Position numbers and translations under genes: made by a program
NCBI GenBank assembly: GCA_947627785.1
Contig: CANQXC010000027.1
Span: forward strand, 1 to 10,225
Reading direction: 5' to 3'
From: an uncultured Clostridia bacterium
Lineage (GTDB): Bacteria > Bacillota > Clostridia > TANB77 > CAG-508
DNA length: 10,225 nucleotides
Notes under the pieces: model-generated
What the model was told of the DNA's origin: nothing
What the model saw: the letters and a program-made list of their open reading frames with translations, nothing else
Databases searched by the model: none
In this document: in pieces, positions 1-6,951 of the stretch
Layout: each line of letters starts with the position of its first letter
Numbering within the stretch: position 1 is the first letter of the stretch

Positions 1-965
1 AGAAAACATCTGACACGAATTATAGTACAGCAAGTCTAAGCAATTCAACAAACAGCAGTTACACATTTGAAGGCTTATTAAAGAATACAAAATATGACAT
101 AAAAGTAGTAGTAGATGGAGATAAAGCAGGCCACACAGGTACAGGAGAGATAAAAGAACAACAAACTACCACATTAGCAGGAACAGTTACAATTGGAGAT
201 CCAAGTTGGTCATCAGGATCAGCAAGTGTAACATTAAGCACAACTACAAATTATAAAATAAAGTGGAAAAAAGGAGCAAGTGGAGATTGGTCTGGACCAG
301 TAAATAGTGGAACAACCATAGCGGATCTAAACCATAATGATATAGTATATGCAGCATTATGGGATGGAACGAACTTAGGAGATGAAACAAATAAAACAAT
401 ATTGGATGAAAATCCACCAAAAGCTACAATTACGGTTTCAACCTCTGCATATAATTCAGTAAAAATATCAGTAACAGCATCAGATGACGAGAGTGGATTG
501 GCGGACACAGATACGTATACATATTATAAAAATGGAGTTGTTAATGGAACTGCAACTACAGACAATACTCATACTTTCACAAGTTTAAGTGCAAGCACAA
601 ATTATACATTTAAGGTGAAAGTTATTGATAAAGCTGGTAAATCTATAGAGGTAGATAAATCAGTCACTACTCCGAAGAAGCCTAGCACTGCTAAAATTGT
701 TGTTTCATTTAATAGTAGTACATGGACGTTCGATATCTCAAGTTATGTCGGTAAAAGTTGGTCTGCATTGAAAGGAATTAACTTATCAGACACGACAAAA
801 ACTAGGACCTTGCGTATTATGGGTCAGGATGAGGTACAGTGGTGGATGTCGGGAACTGAAGGCTTGGAGGGATTTATATTAACTTACAAATCCAACACGA
901 CCGTCTACGGCAGTTTCCCGTTCAGCACTATAATCAAAGATCAAACGTACTACGGCAACTATTAA
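1..965 (+). CDS. C-terminal part of a large surface protein with FN3/Ig-like repeats (5' truncated)
   Basis: The reading frame is open from base 3 to a TAA at 963-965 with no stop, so this is the 3' end of a longer gene that begins outside the window. The visible ~320 residues are rich in Ser, Thr, Gly and Asn. They contain repeated beta-sandwich-like units: one ends 'YTFEGLLKNTKYDIKVVVD', and a later one has 'ASDDESGLADTDTYTYYKNG' followed by 'TNYTFKVKVIDKAGKS'. These are the F/G-strand signatures of fibronectin type III-like repeats in extracellular proteins of gut Clostridia. A unit 'GDPSWSSGSASVTLST' with 'LNHNDIVYAALWDGTN' lies between them. The last ~80 residues form a different, Trp/Tyr-rich domain ('VQWWMSGTEG', 'TYYGNY') that I do not recognise. 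No sortase motif or C-terminal membrane anchor is visible. Role inferred: secreted or surface adhesin-like protein. The last 26 codons use G or C at the third position in 18 cases, against 3 of 26 for codons from 402 onward. Confidence 0.75.
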   Translation, partial: KTSDTNYSTASLSNSTNSSYTFEGLLKNTKYDIKVVVDGDKAGHTGTGEIKEQQTTTLAGTVTIGDPSWSSGSASVTLSTTTNYKIKWKKGASGDWSGPVNSGTTIADLNHNDIVYAALWDGTNLGDETNKTILDENPPKATITVSTSAYNSVKISVTASDDESGLADTDTYTYYKNGVVNGTATTDNTHTFTSLSASTNYTFKVKVIDKAGKSIEVDKSVTTPKKPSTAKIVVSFNSSTWTFDISSYVGKSWSALKGINLSDTTKTRTLRIMGQDEVQWWMSGTEGLEGFILTYKSNTTVYGSFPFSTIIKDQTYYGNY

Positions 966-982
966 ATACGGGGATTTTGAAT

Positions 983-1012
983 TTGGTATTTTGCATTTAG
1001 AGATTGTATAAT
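983..1012 (+). promoter_or_regulatory. weak candidate sigma-A promoter upstream of the IS relic
   Basis: A perfect -10 hexamer TATAAT (1007-1012) follows a poor -35 candidate TTGGTA (983-988) with an 18-base spacer. It lies just after the stop of the surface protein and points toward the transposase stub. In such AT-rich DNA a single good hexamer is weak evidence. Confidence 0.25.
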
Positions 1013-1036
1013 ATGGTGTGTGAAATATAAATGAAG

Positions 1037-1092
1037 TGAACCCAAATTGTTAGACAAAAAGTGATATGAACCCAAATTATTAGACAAAAAGT
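1037..1092 (+). repeat. two tandem copies of an IS terminal repeat, period 30
   Basis: The 26-base unit begins TGAACCCAAATT, continues with TTAGACAAAAAGT, and occurs at 1037-1062 and 1067-1092. The copies are separated by GATA and differ only at 1049/1079 (G versus A). The unit resembles the ends of IS150-group IS3-family elements, which begin with TG, a C-run, then an (A)TT-GACA block. Normally one copy marks an element's end, so the doubling is unusual. Confidence 0.7.
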
Positions 1093-1114
1093 TTAATAAG
1101 GAGGGTTCATTTTT

Positions 1115-1159
1115 ATGGGAAAAACCAAATATTCAAATGAACTAACAAGGATGTGTTAG
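1115..1159 (+). pseudogene. truncated orfA (IS3-type transposase N-terminus)
   Basis: ATG at 1115 sits 9 bases after AAGGAGGG and reads MGKTKYSNELTRMC before TAG (1157-1159). IS3-family OrfA proteins commonly start with a short basic MxKxKYSxE(F/L)-like stretch leading into a helix-turn-helix. Here the similarity ends after about 12 residues and no further in-frame transposase sequence follows. It is a stub with a good translation start, not a functional gene. A chance ORF is possible, but its position behind the IS-like terminal repeats argues against that. Confidence 0.4.
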
Positions 1160-1366
1160 CAATCAATAAAATGGCGTAGTTATAAATAATTGTAATTGAG
1201 CTAACAGAAACGATAAAGCTGAGCTAGACTTAGATTTAACCCAAGGTTTTGTAATCAATAACTTAGTAAAAAATTTAAAATTTTACAAAAAACTATGTTA
1301 ATATTTTACTTTTTTTGATATACTATTAAAAATAAGTTTATCATTGAAAGGAATATTAAAAAATTT
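1160..1366. other. non-coding spacer between IS relic and SH3 gene
   Basis: I find no gene here. Together with 966-1159 this makes about 400 bases without an intact coding region. Visible items are a 7-base inverted repeat TGTTAGC (1154-1160) / GCTAACA (1200-1206), and a very T/A-rich stretch at 1261-1325. A -10-like TATACT (1319-1324), lacking a convincing -35, could start transcription of the downstream SH3 gene. The region 1207-1290 reads open in one frame but matches nothing I recognise. Confidence 0.4.
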
Positions 1367-2495
1367 ATGAAAATAAAAATGCAGAAAATGAAATTCTTAA
1401 GAAATATAATAATTGGAATAATTGCATTACTAATAGTAGCATTCATAATAAACACAGCACCAGGATATAAAAGAAACAAATTTAAAGATGTAACAAACTT
1501 AGTAATAGGTGATGAAAACGTAACAGAGTTACTGCAAAAACCAATATATAAAGATGAAGAAGGAAATATATATATTGCAAAAGAAGATATTAAAGAGTTT
1601 TTAGATAAAACCATATACTATGATAAAGAAAATGAAATGATAATTTTATCTTCAAATTTTACTGTTGCAAGTATGAAACTTGGAGAAAAGGTAATAAATA
1701 TAAACGGAACAAACAAAGATATTTTGAATTCTGTAATTTATAAAGATGATATAATTTATATACCAATACAAGGAATAAAAACAGTATATAATTTGGAGAT
1801 TAGTTATAAGCCAGAAGAAGATGTTCTTATAATAGATAAACTAAATGAAGGCATGATAAAAGCAGAGGTAGAAAAAGAAGCAGATATAAGGTATAAACCA
1901 AGAAGCTTATCTAAAAAAGTAGGAAGACTTCAAGTAGGAGAAATTGTAAGTGCATTTTATACTACCAGTAAAGGTTGGAGATTAATACGAACAGAAAAAC
2001 GGAGAGGTAGGTTATGTTAAAGCAAATGTTTTAACAAATGAATACATATTAAGGCAAGATATGAATAAGAATATTGAAACAAAAGAAATAAGCATAAGTA
2101 TAAATGATGGAACAATGATACAAGTAAATGGAAGAAAAACACTAATAAAAGATTTATTAAGTATGACAGAGGAAGGCATATTACTAAAAAATGTAGAATT
2201 ACCAAATAAAGGAGAAGAAATTGATATTTGGGCAAATTTAAGTATAGGAAATGCTAATTTAACTAATTATGAAGAAAGAACAAAAGTTATAAAAAATATT
2301 GCAAGTATAGCAAGAAAAAATAACATAAAAGGTATAAATATTGTATTATCAGATAATAACAAAGATTCAGAAAGATTTATTATAGAATTAGCACCAAGGT
2401 TAAATGAAATAGGAATTATAACAAATATAATAAAAAATACAGATATACAAAAAGATATGTATGAAAATATAGTTAGTTATATAATAACAAATTAG
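1367..2495 (+). pseudogene. membrane-anchored stalk/SH3/degenerate GH18 envelope protein, split by a +1 frameshift
   Basis: The first frame (1367-2020) starts at ATG 1367 behind GAAAGGA (1346-1352, a rather long 14-base spacer). It encodes a short basic N-terminus, one hydrophobic segment (residues ~11-30, an uncleaved signal anchor) and then two units resembling the copper amine oxidase N-terminal 'stalk' domain ('YKDEEGNIYIAKEDIKEFL', 'VIYKDDIIYIPIQGIKTVY'). An SH3 domain follows ('ADIRYKPRSLSKKVGRLQVG'). At the A-run 1995-1999 the frame is lost. Dropping one A gives RTENGEVGYVKANVL, the expected end of an SH3 domain, and continues without a break through 2061 to TAG at 2493-2495, giving ~375 residues. 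The second part resembles the middle of a GH18 (chitinase/SleL-like) barrel: 'RTKVIKNIASIARKNNIKGINIV' and 'FIIELAPRLNEIGI'. However, the catalytic DGxxxDxE signature is replaced by KGINIVLSDNN, and the barrel ends early. Role inferred: cell-envelope or peptidoglycan-associated protein, non-catalytic even if the frame were intact. It is probably cotranscribed with mltG, 30 bases downstream. Confidence 0.7.
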
Positions 2496-2525
2496 ATAAG
2501 AAAAATTGGAAGGAATATAAATATT

Positions 2526-3593
2526 ATGAAAAAAATATTAATTATTGTATTATGTGTAATATTAGTTTTAGTAATTGCCTTAATAGGAACATATGAGGTA
2601 TTAACAATGCCAGTAAGCAAAAGTATAGAAGAAAAAGAAATTCTAATACCACTTGGAAGTGGAACAGAAGATATTGCAAAAATTTTAAAAGAAAACAATT
2701 TAATAAAAAATGAACTTGTTTTTAGAATGTATGTAAAAATAAACCATGTATCGGATTTCCAAGCAGGTACATACTATTTAAAAGAAAGTATGAATTTAAA
2801 AGAAATAACAGATATGTTAAAAACAGGAATAATGTATGATCAAAACCACATAACATTAACATATTTAGAAGGAAAGCCTATCTGGTGGTTAGCAGAAGAA
2901 ATATCTAAAAAAACAAATAATACAGAAGAAGATGTGTATGCTGTTCTAGAAGATGAAGAATATATTAATGAATTAATTGAAAAATATTGGTTTTTAACGG
3001 ATGATATTAAAAATGAAGATATATATTATCCCTTAGAAGGATATTTGTTCCCAGATACTTATGAAATTTCTAATAAAGATGCAAGCCCAAAAGAGATATT
3101 TGAAAAAATGTTGAATAAAATGGAAGAGGTTTTGGAAGAATATAAAGATGAAATTGAAGAAAATAAATATTCTATTCACCAGTTAATAACACTTGCTTCA
3201 GTTATAGAAACAGAAGGAACGAATAAAGAGAATAGAAAAAATGTTGCAAGTGTATTTTATAATAGGTTAGATTTAGGAATGTCACTAGGAAGCGATGTTA
3301 CAACATATTATGCAATAAAAGTAAATATGGGGGATAGGGATTTATACCAAAAAGAAATTGATACATATAATCCATATAACACAAGAGGACCAAATATGGA
3401 GGGAAAACTACCAGTAGGACCTATTTCTTCTGTTGGAAGAGAAAGCATAGAAGCTGCAATTGAACCAAACGATACAGATTATTTATTCTTTGTAGCTGAT
3501 AAAGATGGAAAAATATATTTCACTACTACAAATGCAGAGCATATGCAAGTTATTAATGAATTACAAAGTAGTGGAAAATGGTATGAATATTAA
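2526..3593 (+). CDS. mltG: endolytic murein transglycosylase MltG (YceG-like)
   Basis: This 355-residue protein has a single N-terminal membrane helix (residues ~4-23) and an extracytoplasmic YceG/MltG domain. MltG cleaves nascent glycan strands within the chain and so sets or terminates their length. Family motifs seen: an N-terminal LysM-like segment ('EILIPLGSGTEDIAKILKEN'), 'EGYLFPDTYEI' from residue 171, 'LITLASVIETEG' with the presumed catalytic Glu at residue 228 (equivalent to the E. coli MltG glutamate near 218), and the C-terminal 'NPYNTRGPNMEGKLPVGPIS' plus 'AAIEPNDTDYLFFV'. Length is normal and the frame intact. The ATG at 2526 follows GGAAGGA (2508-2514) by 11 bases. It lies 30 bases after the split SH3 gene with no terminator between them, suggesting a shared transcript. 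It ends 58 bases before the end of a convergent minus-strand mini-gene, with a hairpin between. Confidence 0.95.
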   Translation: MKKILIIVLCVILVLVIALIGTYEVLTMPVSKSIEEKEILIPLGSGTEDIAKILKENNLIKNELVFRMYVKINHVSDFQAGTYYLKESMNLKEITDMLKTGIMYDQNHITLTYLEGKPIWWLAEEISKKTNNTEEDVYAVLEDEEYINELIEKYWFLTDDIKNEDIYYPLEGYLFPDTYEISNKDASPKEIFEKMLNKMEEVLEEYKDEIEENKYSIHQLITLASVIETEGTNKENRKNVASVFYNRLDLGMSLGSDVTTYYAIKVNMGDRDLYQKEIDTYNPYNTRGPNMEGKLPVGPISSVGRESIEAAIEPNDTDYLFFVADKDGKIYFTTTNAEHMQVINELQSSGKWYEY

Positions 3594-3609
3594 AATTTTA
3601 AAAAAATAG

Positions 3610-3635
3610 GAAGGTAGCTTATATTTGCTACCTTC
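3610..3635. terminator. intergenic hairpin terminator shared by mltG and the convergent mini-gene
   Basis: A perfect 9-base stem GAAGGTAGC (3610-3618) / GCTACCTTC (3627-3635) has an 8-base loop. Read on the minus strand the stem is followed by CTATTTTTTT, a textbook intrinsic terminator for the minus-strand gene ending at 3652. Read on the plus strand the tail (TAAAATTCTATTTTA) is less uniform, so termination of mltG would be weaker. Confidence 0.8.
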
Positions 3636-3651
3636 TAAAATTCTATTTTAC

Positions 3652-3768
3652 TTATCTACAGTTATTGTTGTTGTTACTTCTTTCATTTTGGTTGTTATTA
3701 TTGTTATTATTTCTATTGTTGTTATTATTATTGTTGTTATTGTTTTTATTATTTTTATTTTCTGACAT
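3652..3768 (-). CDS. small asparagine-rich peptide (38 aa), function unknown
   Basis: The minus strand carries an ATG at 3768 (complement of 3766-3768) preceded by a perfect AGGAGG (complement of 3777-3782) at an 8-base spacing, the best Shine-Dalgarno site in the window. The frame runs 38 codons to TAA (complement of 3652-3654) and is followed by an intrinsic terminator. The peptide starts MSENKNNK, has runs of 10, 7 and 5 Asn broken by Arg and Gln, and ends CR. 26 of 38 residues are Asn. There is no hydrophobic segment or signal peptide. Asn is written with both codons (14 AAT, 12 AAC), so it is not a simple DNA triplet expansion and the amino acid itself may be selected. It has its own ribosome site and terminator, and possibly its own promoter. 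I recognise no family. Low-complexity Asn/Gln-rich small proteins exist in Clostridia, but I assign no function. Confidence 0.65.
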   Translation of the reverse strand: MSENKNNKNNNNNNNNNNRNNNNNNNQNERSNNNNNCR

Positions 3769-3776
3769 AATAAGCA

Positions 3777-3782
3777 CCTCCT
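3777..3782 (-). promoter_or_regulatory. consensus ribosome binding site of the Asn-rich mini-gene
   Basis: The complement reads AGGAGG (AGGAGGTG when extended to 3775), 8 bases before the ATG at 3768. This perfect match is the main reason for calling a gene in what otherwise looks like simple repeat sequence. Confidence 0.75.
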
Positions 3783-3796
3783 AAAAATTTATATTA

Positions 3797-3826
3797 ATAG
3801 TATGAACAAAATGATTAAAATTATAC
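3797..3826 (-). promoter_or_regulatory. candidate promoter of the Asn-rich mini-gene, possibly of sporulation sigma-E type
   Basis: On the minus strand CATACTAT (complement of 3797-3804) resembles the -10 element CATAnnnT recognised by the Bacillus mother-cell factors sigma-E/sigma-K. GTATAAT (complement of 3820-3826) lies 15 bases further upstream as a possible -35. The start would fall a few bases downstream, giving a short leader before AGGAGG. The region is so AT-rich that a chance match is quite possible, and sporulation in this organism is not shown. Confidence 0.25.
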
Positions 3827-3997
3827 ATTATTATATTTAACTTAGAGAGAGCATGATTATAAAAATTATGCGAATTATATATTATATAAACCAACTAAAG
3901 AATTTTTATTTTAAAATTGATAGTAAGTTTAAACAAAAATAACAAATTATGTAAATAAAAGAAGGTATTATAGTCTTTATGTCGAATAATATATAAT

Positions 3998-4005
3998 AAG
4001 AAAGG
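3998..4005 (+). promoter_or_regulatory. ribosome binding site that sets the dnaG start
   Basis: AAGAAAGG ends 8 bases before ATG 4014. An upstream in-frame GTG at 4005-4007 overlaps this site and is therefore not the start. I find no convincing sigma-A promoter in the 230 bases between the mini-gene and dnaG, although several TATAAT-like hexamers occur. Confidence 0.65.
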
Positions 4006-4013
4006 TGCTTAAA

Positions 4014-5786
4014 ATGGTTCGATACTCGGAATCTATTATAGATGAAATAAAAGCTAGTAATAATATACTAGATATCATATCACAATATGTAATATTAAAA
4101 AGAAGCGGTAGAAATTTCTTAGGATTGTGTCCCTTTCATAAGGAAAAATCACCTTCTTTTTCTGTTTCTCCGGATAAACAAATTTTTCATTGCTTTGGTT
4201 GTGGAATTGGAGGCGATGTTATTACATTTATATGCAAAATGGAAAATGTAAATTACAGAGAAGCCATCCAAATTCTTGCAGAAAAGGCAAATATTGCTTT
4301 GCCAGTTTCAGATAATGCTCAAGATGCAAAAAAAGAAATGCTAAAACAAAAAGTATATGAAATAAATGAAATTGTTGCAAAATTTTACCATGAGAATTTG
4401 TATAAACCATCAGCAAAACCTGCACAAGAGTATGTAAAAAAGAGAAAATTAGATAATAATACATTAAAAAAATTTATGATAGGCTATTCAAATAATACTA
4501 ATGAAGTATATAAGTTATTAAAACAAAAAGGTTTTAAAGAAGAAGAAATTTTATTATCTAATTTAGTAAAAAAAACAGATTATGGGTATAATGATGTATA
4601 TAAGAATAGATTAATGTTTCCAATACAAGATGTAAGAGATAGAGTAATAGCATTTGGAGGTAGAGTTTTAGATGATTCTAAACCAAAATACATAAACTCT
4701 CCAGAAGGAATTGTATATAATAAGGGTAGAAATTTATATGCATTAAATGTTGCTAAAACAGCTAATTTAAAGAATATGATAATGGTTGAAGGTTATATGG
4801 ATGCTGTATCTTTACATCAAAGAGGAATACCAAATGCTGTGGCATCACTTGGAACATCTCTTACAGAGGGACAAGCAAGATTACTTAGAAAATATACTGA
4901 AAAAGTGGTAATTTCTTATGATTCAGATGGTGCAGGACAAGCAGCAACTTTAAGAGGTTTAGATATACTTACAAATGTTGGATGTGATGTAAGAATCTTA
5001 CAAATGGAGGGAGCAAAAGACCCAGATGAATATGTAATAAAATATGGAAATGGAAGATTTAACTTATTAGTAGAAAATGCGATATCTTTAATAGAATTCA
5101 AAACAAAAGTAATAAAAAAGGATTTAGATTTAAGCAATGTAAATGATAAGATAAAATTTTTAAAAGAAACAGCAAAACTTTTAACTAGAGTAGATAGTAA
5201 ATTAGAACAAGAGTTATATATAGACAAAATTGCAAAGGAATATGATATTTCAAAAGAAGCACTTTATGCAGAAATAAATAAACTTAGCAATAAAAATGTA
5301 AATATTAAAGTTTTAGAAAGAGCACCAAGAACAGTTATAAAAAGAGAAGAAACAGATAAAAAGTTAATTGAAAGAGAAAAAGCAATTATTGCTTTGCTAA
5401 TTCAAGAAAAAGAAAAAGCATATGAACAGATGAAAAACGAAATAAATGTAGATGATTTTAAATCTGAAATTAATAAAAAAATACTAAAAAAATTGTATGA
5501 AGAATTTGAAAAAGGAAATAGTAATATAAATAATGTATTAAGTAGTTTTAATGAAGATGAAGAAGCAATGAGTAGATTAACAGAGGTAATGGCAGAAGAA
5601 TATCAAATAAAGAATGATGATAAAGCAATAAAAAATGCTATTAATACATATAAAATAGAAAAATTAGATGCAAGAAAAATGGAGTTGATAGAAAGGCAGC
5701 AAACACCTGGTTTAAGCTCCGAAGAAGAAACTGCAATTGTTCAAGAGATAAATAAGATAATTATAGAAAAAAAATTAATAAAGTAA
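4014..5786 (+). CDS. dnaG: DNA primase DnaG
   Basis: This protein of 590 residues from ATG 4014 is normal in length for the family. DnaG makes the RNA primers for replication at the fork with the DnaB-type helicase. The N-terminal CHC2 zinc-binding domain shows C39-P-F-H42 and C60-F-G-C63. The RNA polymerase core follows ('[20 protein letters not shown]', then 'KYINSPEG'). The TOPRIM metal site is complete: E259-G-Y-M-D, and D303-S-D305-G-A-G, very close in position to the E. coli acidic triad (265, 309, 311). The Lys/Glu-rich C-terminal ~180 residues correspond to the helicase-binding domain, which is poorly conserved between species. rpoD starts 26 bases after its stop, the common dnaG-rpoD pairing of Bacillota. 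The frame is undisturbed, unlike that of valS downstream. Confidence 0.97.
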   Translation: MVRYSESIIDEIKASNNILDIISQYVILKRSGRNFLGLCPFHKEKSPSFSVSPDKQIFHCFGCGIGGDVITFICKMENVNYREAIQILAEKANIALPVSDNAQDAKKEMLKQKVYEINEIVAKFYHENLYKPSAKPAQEYVKKRKLDNNTLKKFMIGYSNNTNEVYKLLKQKGFKEEEILLSNLVKKTDYGYNDVYKNRLMFPIQDVRDRVIAFGGRVLDDSKPKYINSPEGIVYNKGRNLYALNVAKTANLKNMIMVEGYMDAVSLHQRGIPNAVASLGTSLTEGQARLLRKYTEKVVISYDSDGAGQAATLRGLDILTNVGCDVRILQMEGAKDPDEYVIKYGNGRFNLLVENAISLIEFKTKVIKKDLDLSNVNDKIKFLKETAKLLTRVDSKLEQELYIDKIAKEYDISKEALYAEINKLSNKNVNIKVLERAPRTVIKREETDKKLIEREKAIIALLIQEKEKAYEQMKNEINVDDFKSEINKKILKKLYEEFEKGNSNINNVLSSFNEDEEAMSRLTEVMAEEYQIKNDDKAIKNAINTYKIEKLDARKMELIERQQTPGLSSEEETAIVQEINKIIIEKKLIK

Positions 5787-5800
5787 TGCTTTTTTCCAAA

Positions 5801-5807
5801 GAGGAGG
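5801..5807 (+). promoter_or_regulatory. ribosome binding site that sets the rpoD start
   Basis: GAGGAGG lies 5 bases before ATG 5813. The longer in-frame start at 5786 overlaps the dnaG stop and has no such site, so 5813 is preferred. Confidence 0.75.
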
Positions 5808-5812
5808 ATAAT

Positions 5813-6934
5813 ATGGAAGAAGAAAAAAATGTAAAAAAAGAGGATGAAAATATAGAAGATAACACTGAAAAAAAGGTAACAGATATTATAAAAAAGGCTA
5901 AAGAAAAAGGAAATATAACATATGGGGAATTGGCAAACGAGTTAGGTGATATAAATCCAGAGCAAATAGATAAAGTGTTTGATGTAATGGAGGAAATGGG
6001 TGTAGATGTATTAAAGGATGAACTAGAAGAACCAGATATAGATGATTTAGAAGAGGTAGAAGACTTAAAATTAGATGATATAGAGAATATGTCTCTTGAA
6101 GGAATAAGTACAGATGATCCTGTAAGAATGTATTTAAGAGAAATAGGAAAAATAGAACTATTATCTTTTGAAGAAGAGTTAGAATTGGCTAAAAGAATTT
6201 TAGAGGGAGATGAGGAGGCTAAACAAAAGCTTGCTGAATCAAACCTAAGATTAGTTGTAAGTATAGCTAAAAAATATGTTGGTAGAGGTTTACTATTCTT
6301 AGACTTAATACAAGAAGGAAATATGGGATTAATAAAAGCAGTAGAAAAATTTGATTATACAAAAGGATATAAATTTAGTACCTATGCAACATGGTGGATA
6401 AGACAAGCAATTACAAGAGCAATTGCAGACCAAGCAAGAACAATAAGAATTCCAGTTCATATGGTGGAAACTATAAATAGATTAATACGTACCTCAAGAC
6501 TATTATTACAAAGATTAGGAAGAGAGCCAAGTCCAGAGGAGATTGCTGCAGAGATGGAATTACCAGTAGAGAAAGTAATGGAAATACAAAAAATTGCACA
6601 AGACCCTGTATCATTAGAAACTCCAATAGGAGAAGAAGATGATAGCCACTTAGGTGATTTTATACAAGATGAAGATAGCCCAGCTCCACAAGATTCAGCC
6701 TCATTTACTTTAATGAAAGAACAATTAGATGAAGTTATGAATACATTAACTCCACGTGAAGCAAAAGTTTTAAAATTAAGATTCGGACTAGAGGATGGAA
6801 GAGCAAGAACATTAGAAGAGGTTGGAAAAGAGTTTGAGGTTACAAGAGAAAGAATAAGACAAATAGAGGCAAAGGCTTTAAGGAAGCTTAGACATCCAAG
6901 TAGAAGTAAAAAGCTTCGTGACTATATGAATTAA
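5813..6934 (+). CDS. rpoD: primary sigma factor RpoD (SigA)
   Basis: The 373-residue primary sigma-70 factor directs RNA polymerase to housekeeping promoters. The start at 5813 is chosen from GAGGAGG at 5801-5807. The acidic N-terminus includes a region 1.1-like helical segment ('[20 protein letters not shown]'). Region 1.2 begins at D102[10 protein letters not shown]. Region 2 contains '[18 protein letters not shown]', '[19 protein letters not shown]' (from D164) and the -10 reading/melting helix '[20 protein letters not shown]'. Region 3 follows '[14 protein letters not shown]', and region 4.2 (~333-360) has the -35 reading helix-turn-helix '[20 protein letters not shown]'. All segments are intact, so consensus TTGACA/TATAAT promoters are expected; the prs promoter in this window fits. 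It sits 26 bases after dnaG and 17 bases before valS, probably on one transcript. Confidence 0.97.
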   Translation: MEEEKNVKKEDENIEDNTEKKVTDIIKKAKEKGNITYGELANELGDINPEQIDKVFDVMEEMGVDVLKDELEEPDIDDLEEVEDLKLDDIENMSLEGISTDDPVRMYLREIGKIELLSFEEELELAKRILEGDEEAKQKLAESNLRLVVSIAKKYVGRGLLFLDLIQEGNMGLIKAVEKFDYTKGYKFSTYATWWIRQAITRAIADQARTIRIPVHMVETINRLIRTSRLLLQRLGREPSPEEIAAEMELPVEKVMEIQKIAQDPVSLETPIGEEDDSHLGDFIQDEDSPAPQDSASFTLMKEQLDEVMNTLTPREAKVLKLRFGLEDGRARTLEEVGKEFEVTRERIRQIEAKALRKLRHPSRSKKLRDYMN

Positions 6935-6951
6935 AAAGGAGAGAAAAATAT

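Larger units (their letters stand above)
1037..1159 (+). mobile_element. left-end relic of an IS3/IS150-like insertion sequence
   Basis: The relic consists of the tandem terminal repeats, a strong ribosome binding site AAGGAGGG (1098-1105) and the first 13-14 codons of an orfA-like frame. The order of end, Shine-Dalgarno and orfA is that of an IS3-family element. The body (helix-turn-helix of orfA, DDE domain of orfB) and a matching right terminal repeat are absent from the window, so the element cannot move by itself. The family call rests on the end sequence and a very short peptide and is an inference. The sequence beyond 1160 may hold further unrecognisable IS debris. Confidence 0.5.

Noticed and set aside
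59..1614. Minus-strand ORFs opposite the surface protein and the SH3 gene
   Set aside because: They are antisense shadows of AT-rich coding frames, with hydrophobic low-complexity translations and no ribosome sites.
1995..2000. Programmed ribosomal frameshift in the SH3 gene
   Set aside because: The required change is +1, the A-run is only five long, no heptameric slippery site or downstream pseudoknot is visible, and proteins of this type have no known need for it.
3652..3768. CRISPR-like or microsatellite array
   Set aside because: The repeat is an irregular mix of ATT and GTT triplets without spacers, and it is better explained as an Asn-rich coding frame on the minus strand.
3840..3998. 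Riboswitch or T-box leader before dnaG
   Set aside because: Only short AT-rich imperfect inverted repeats are visible; I see no specifier, T-box sequence or terminator-antiterminator pair.
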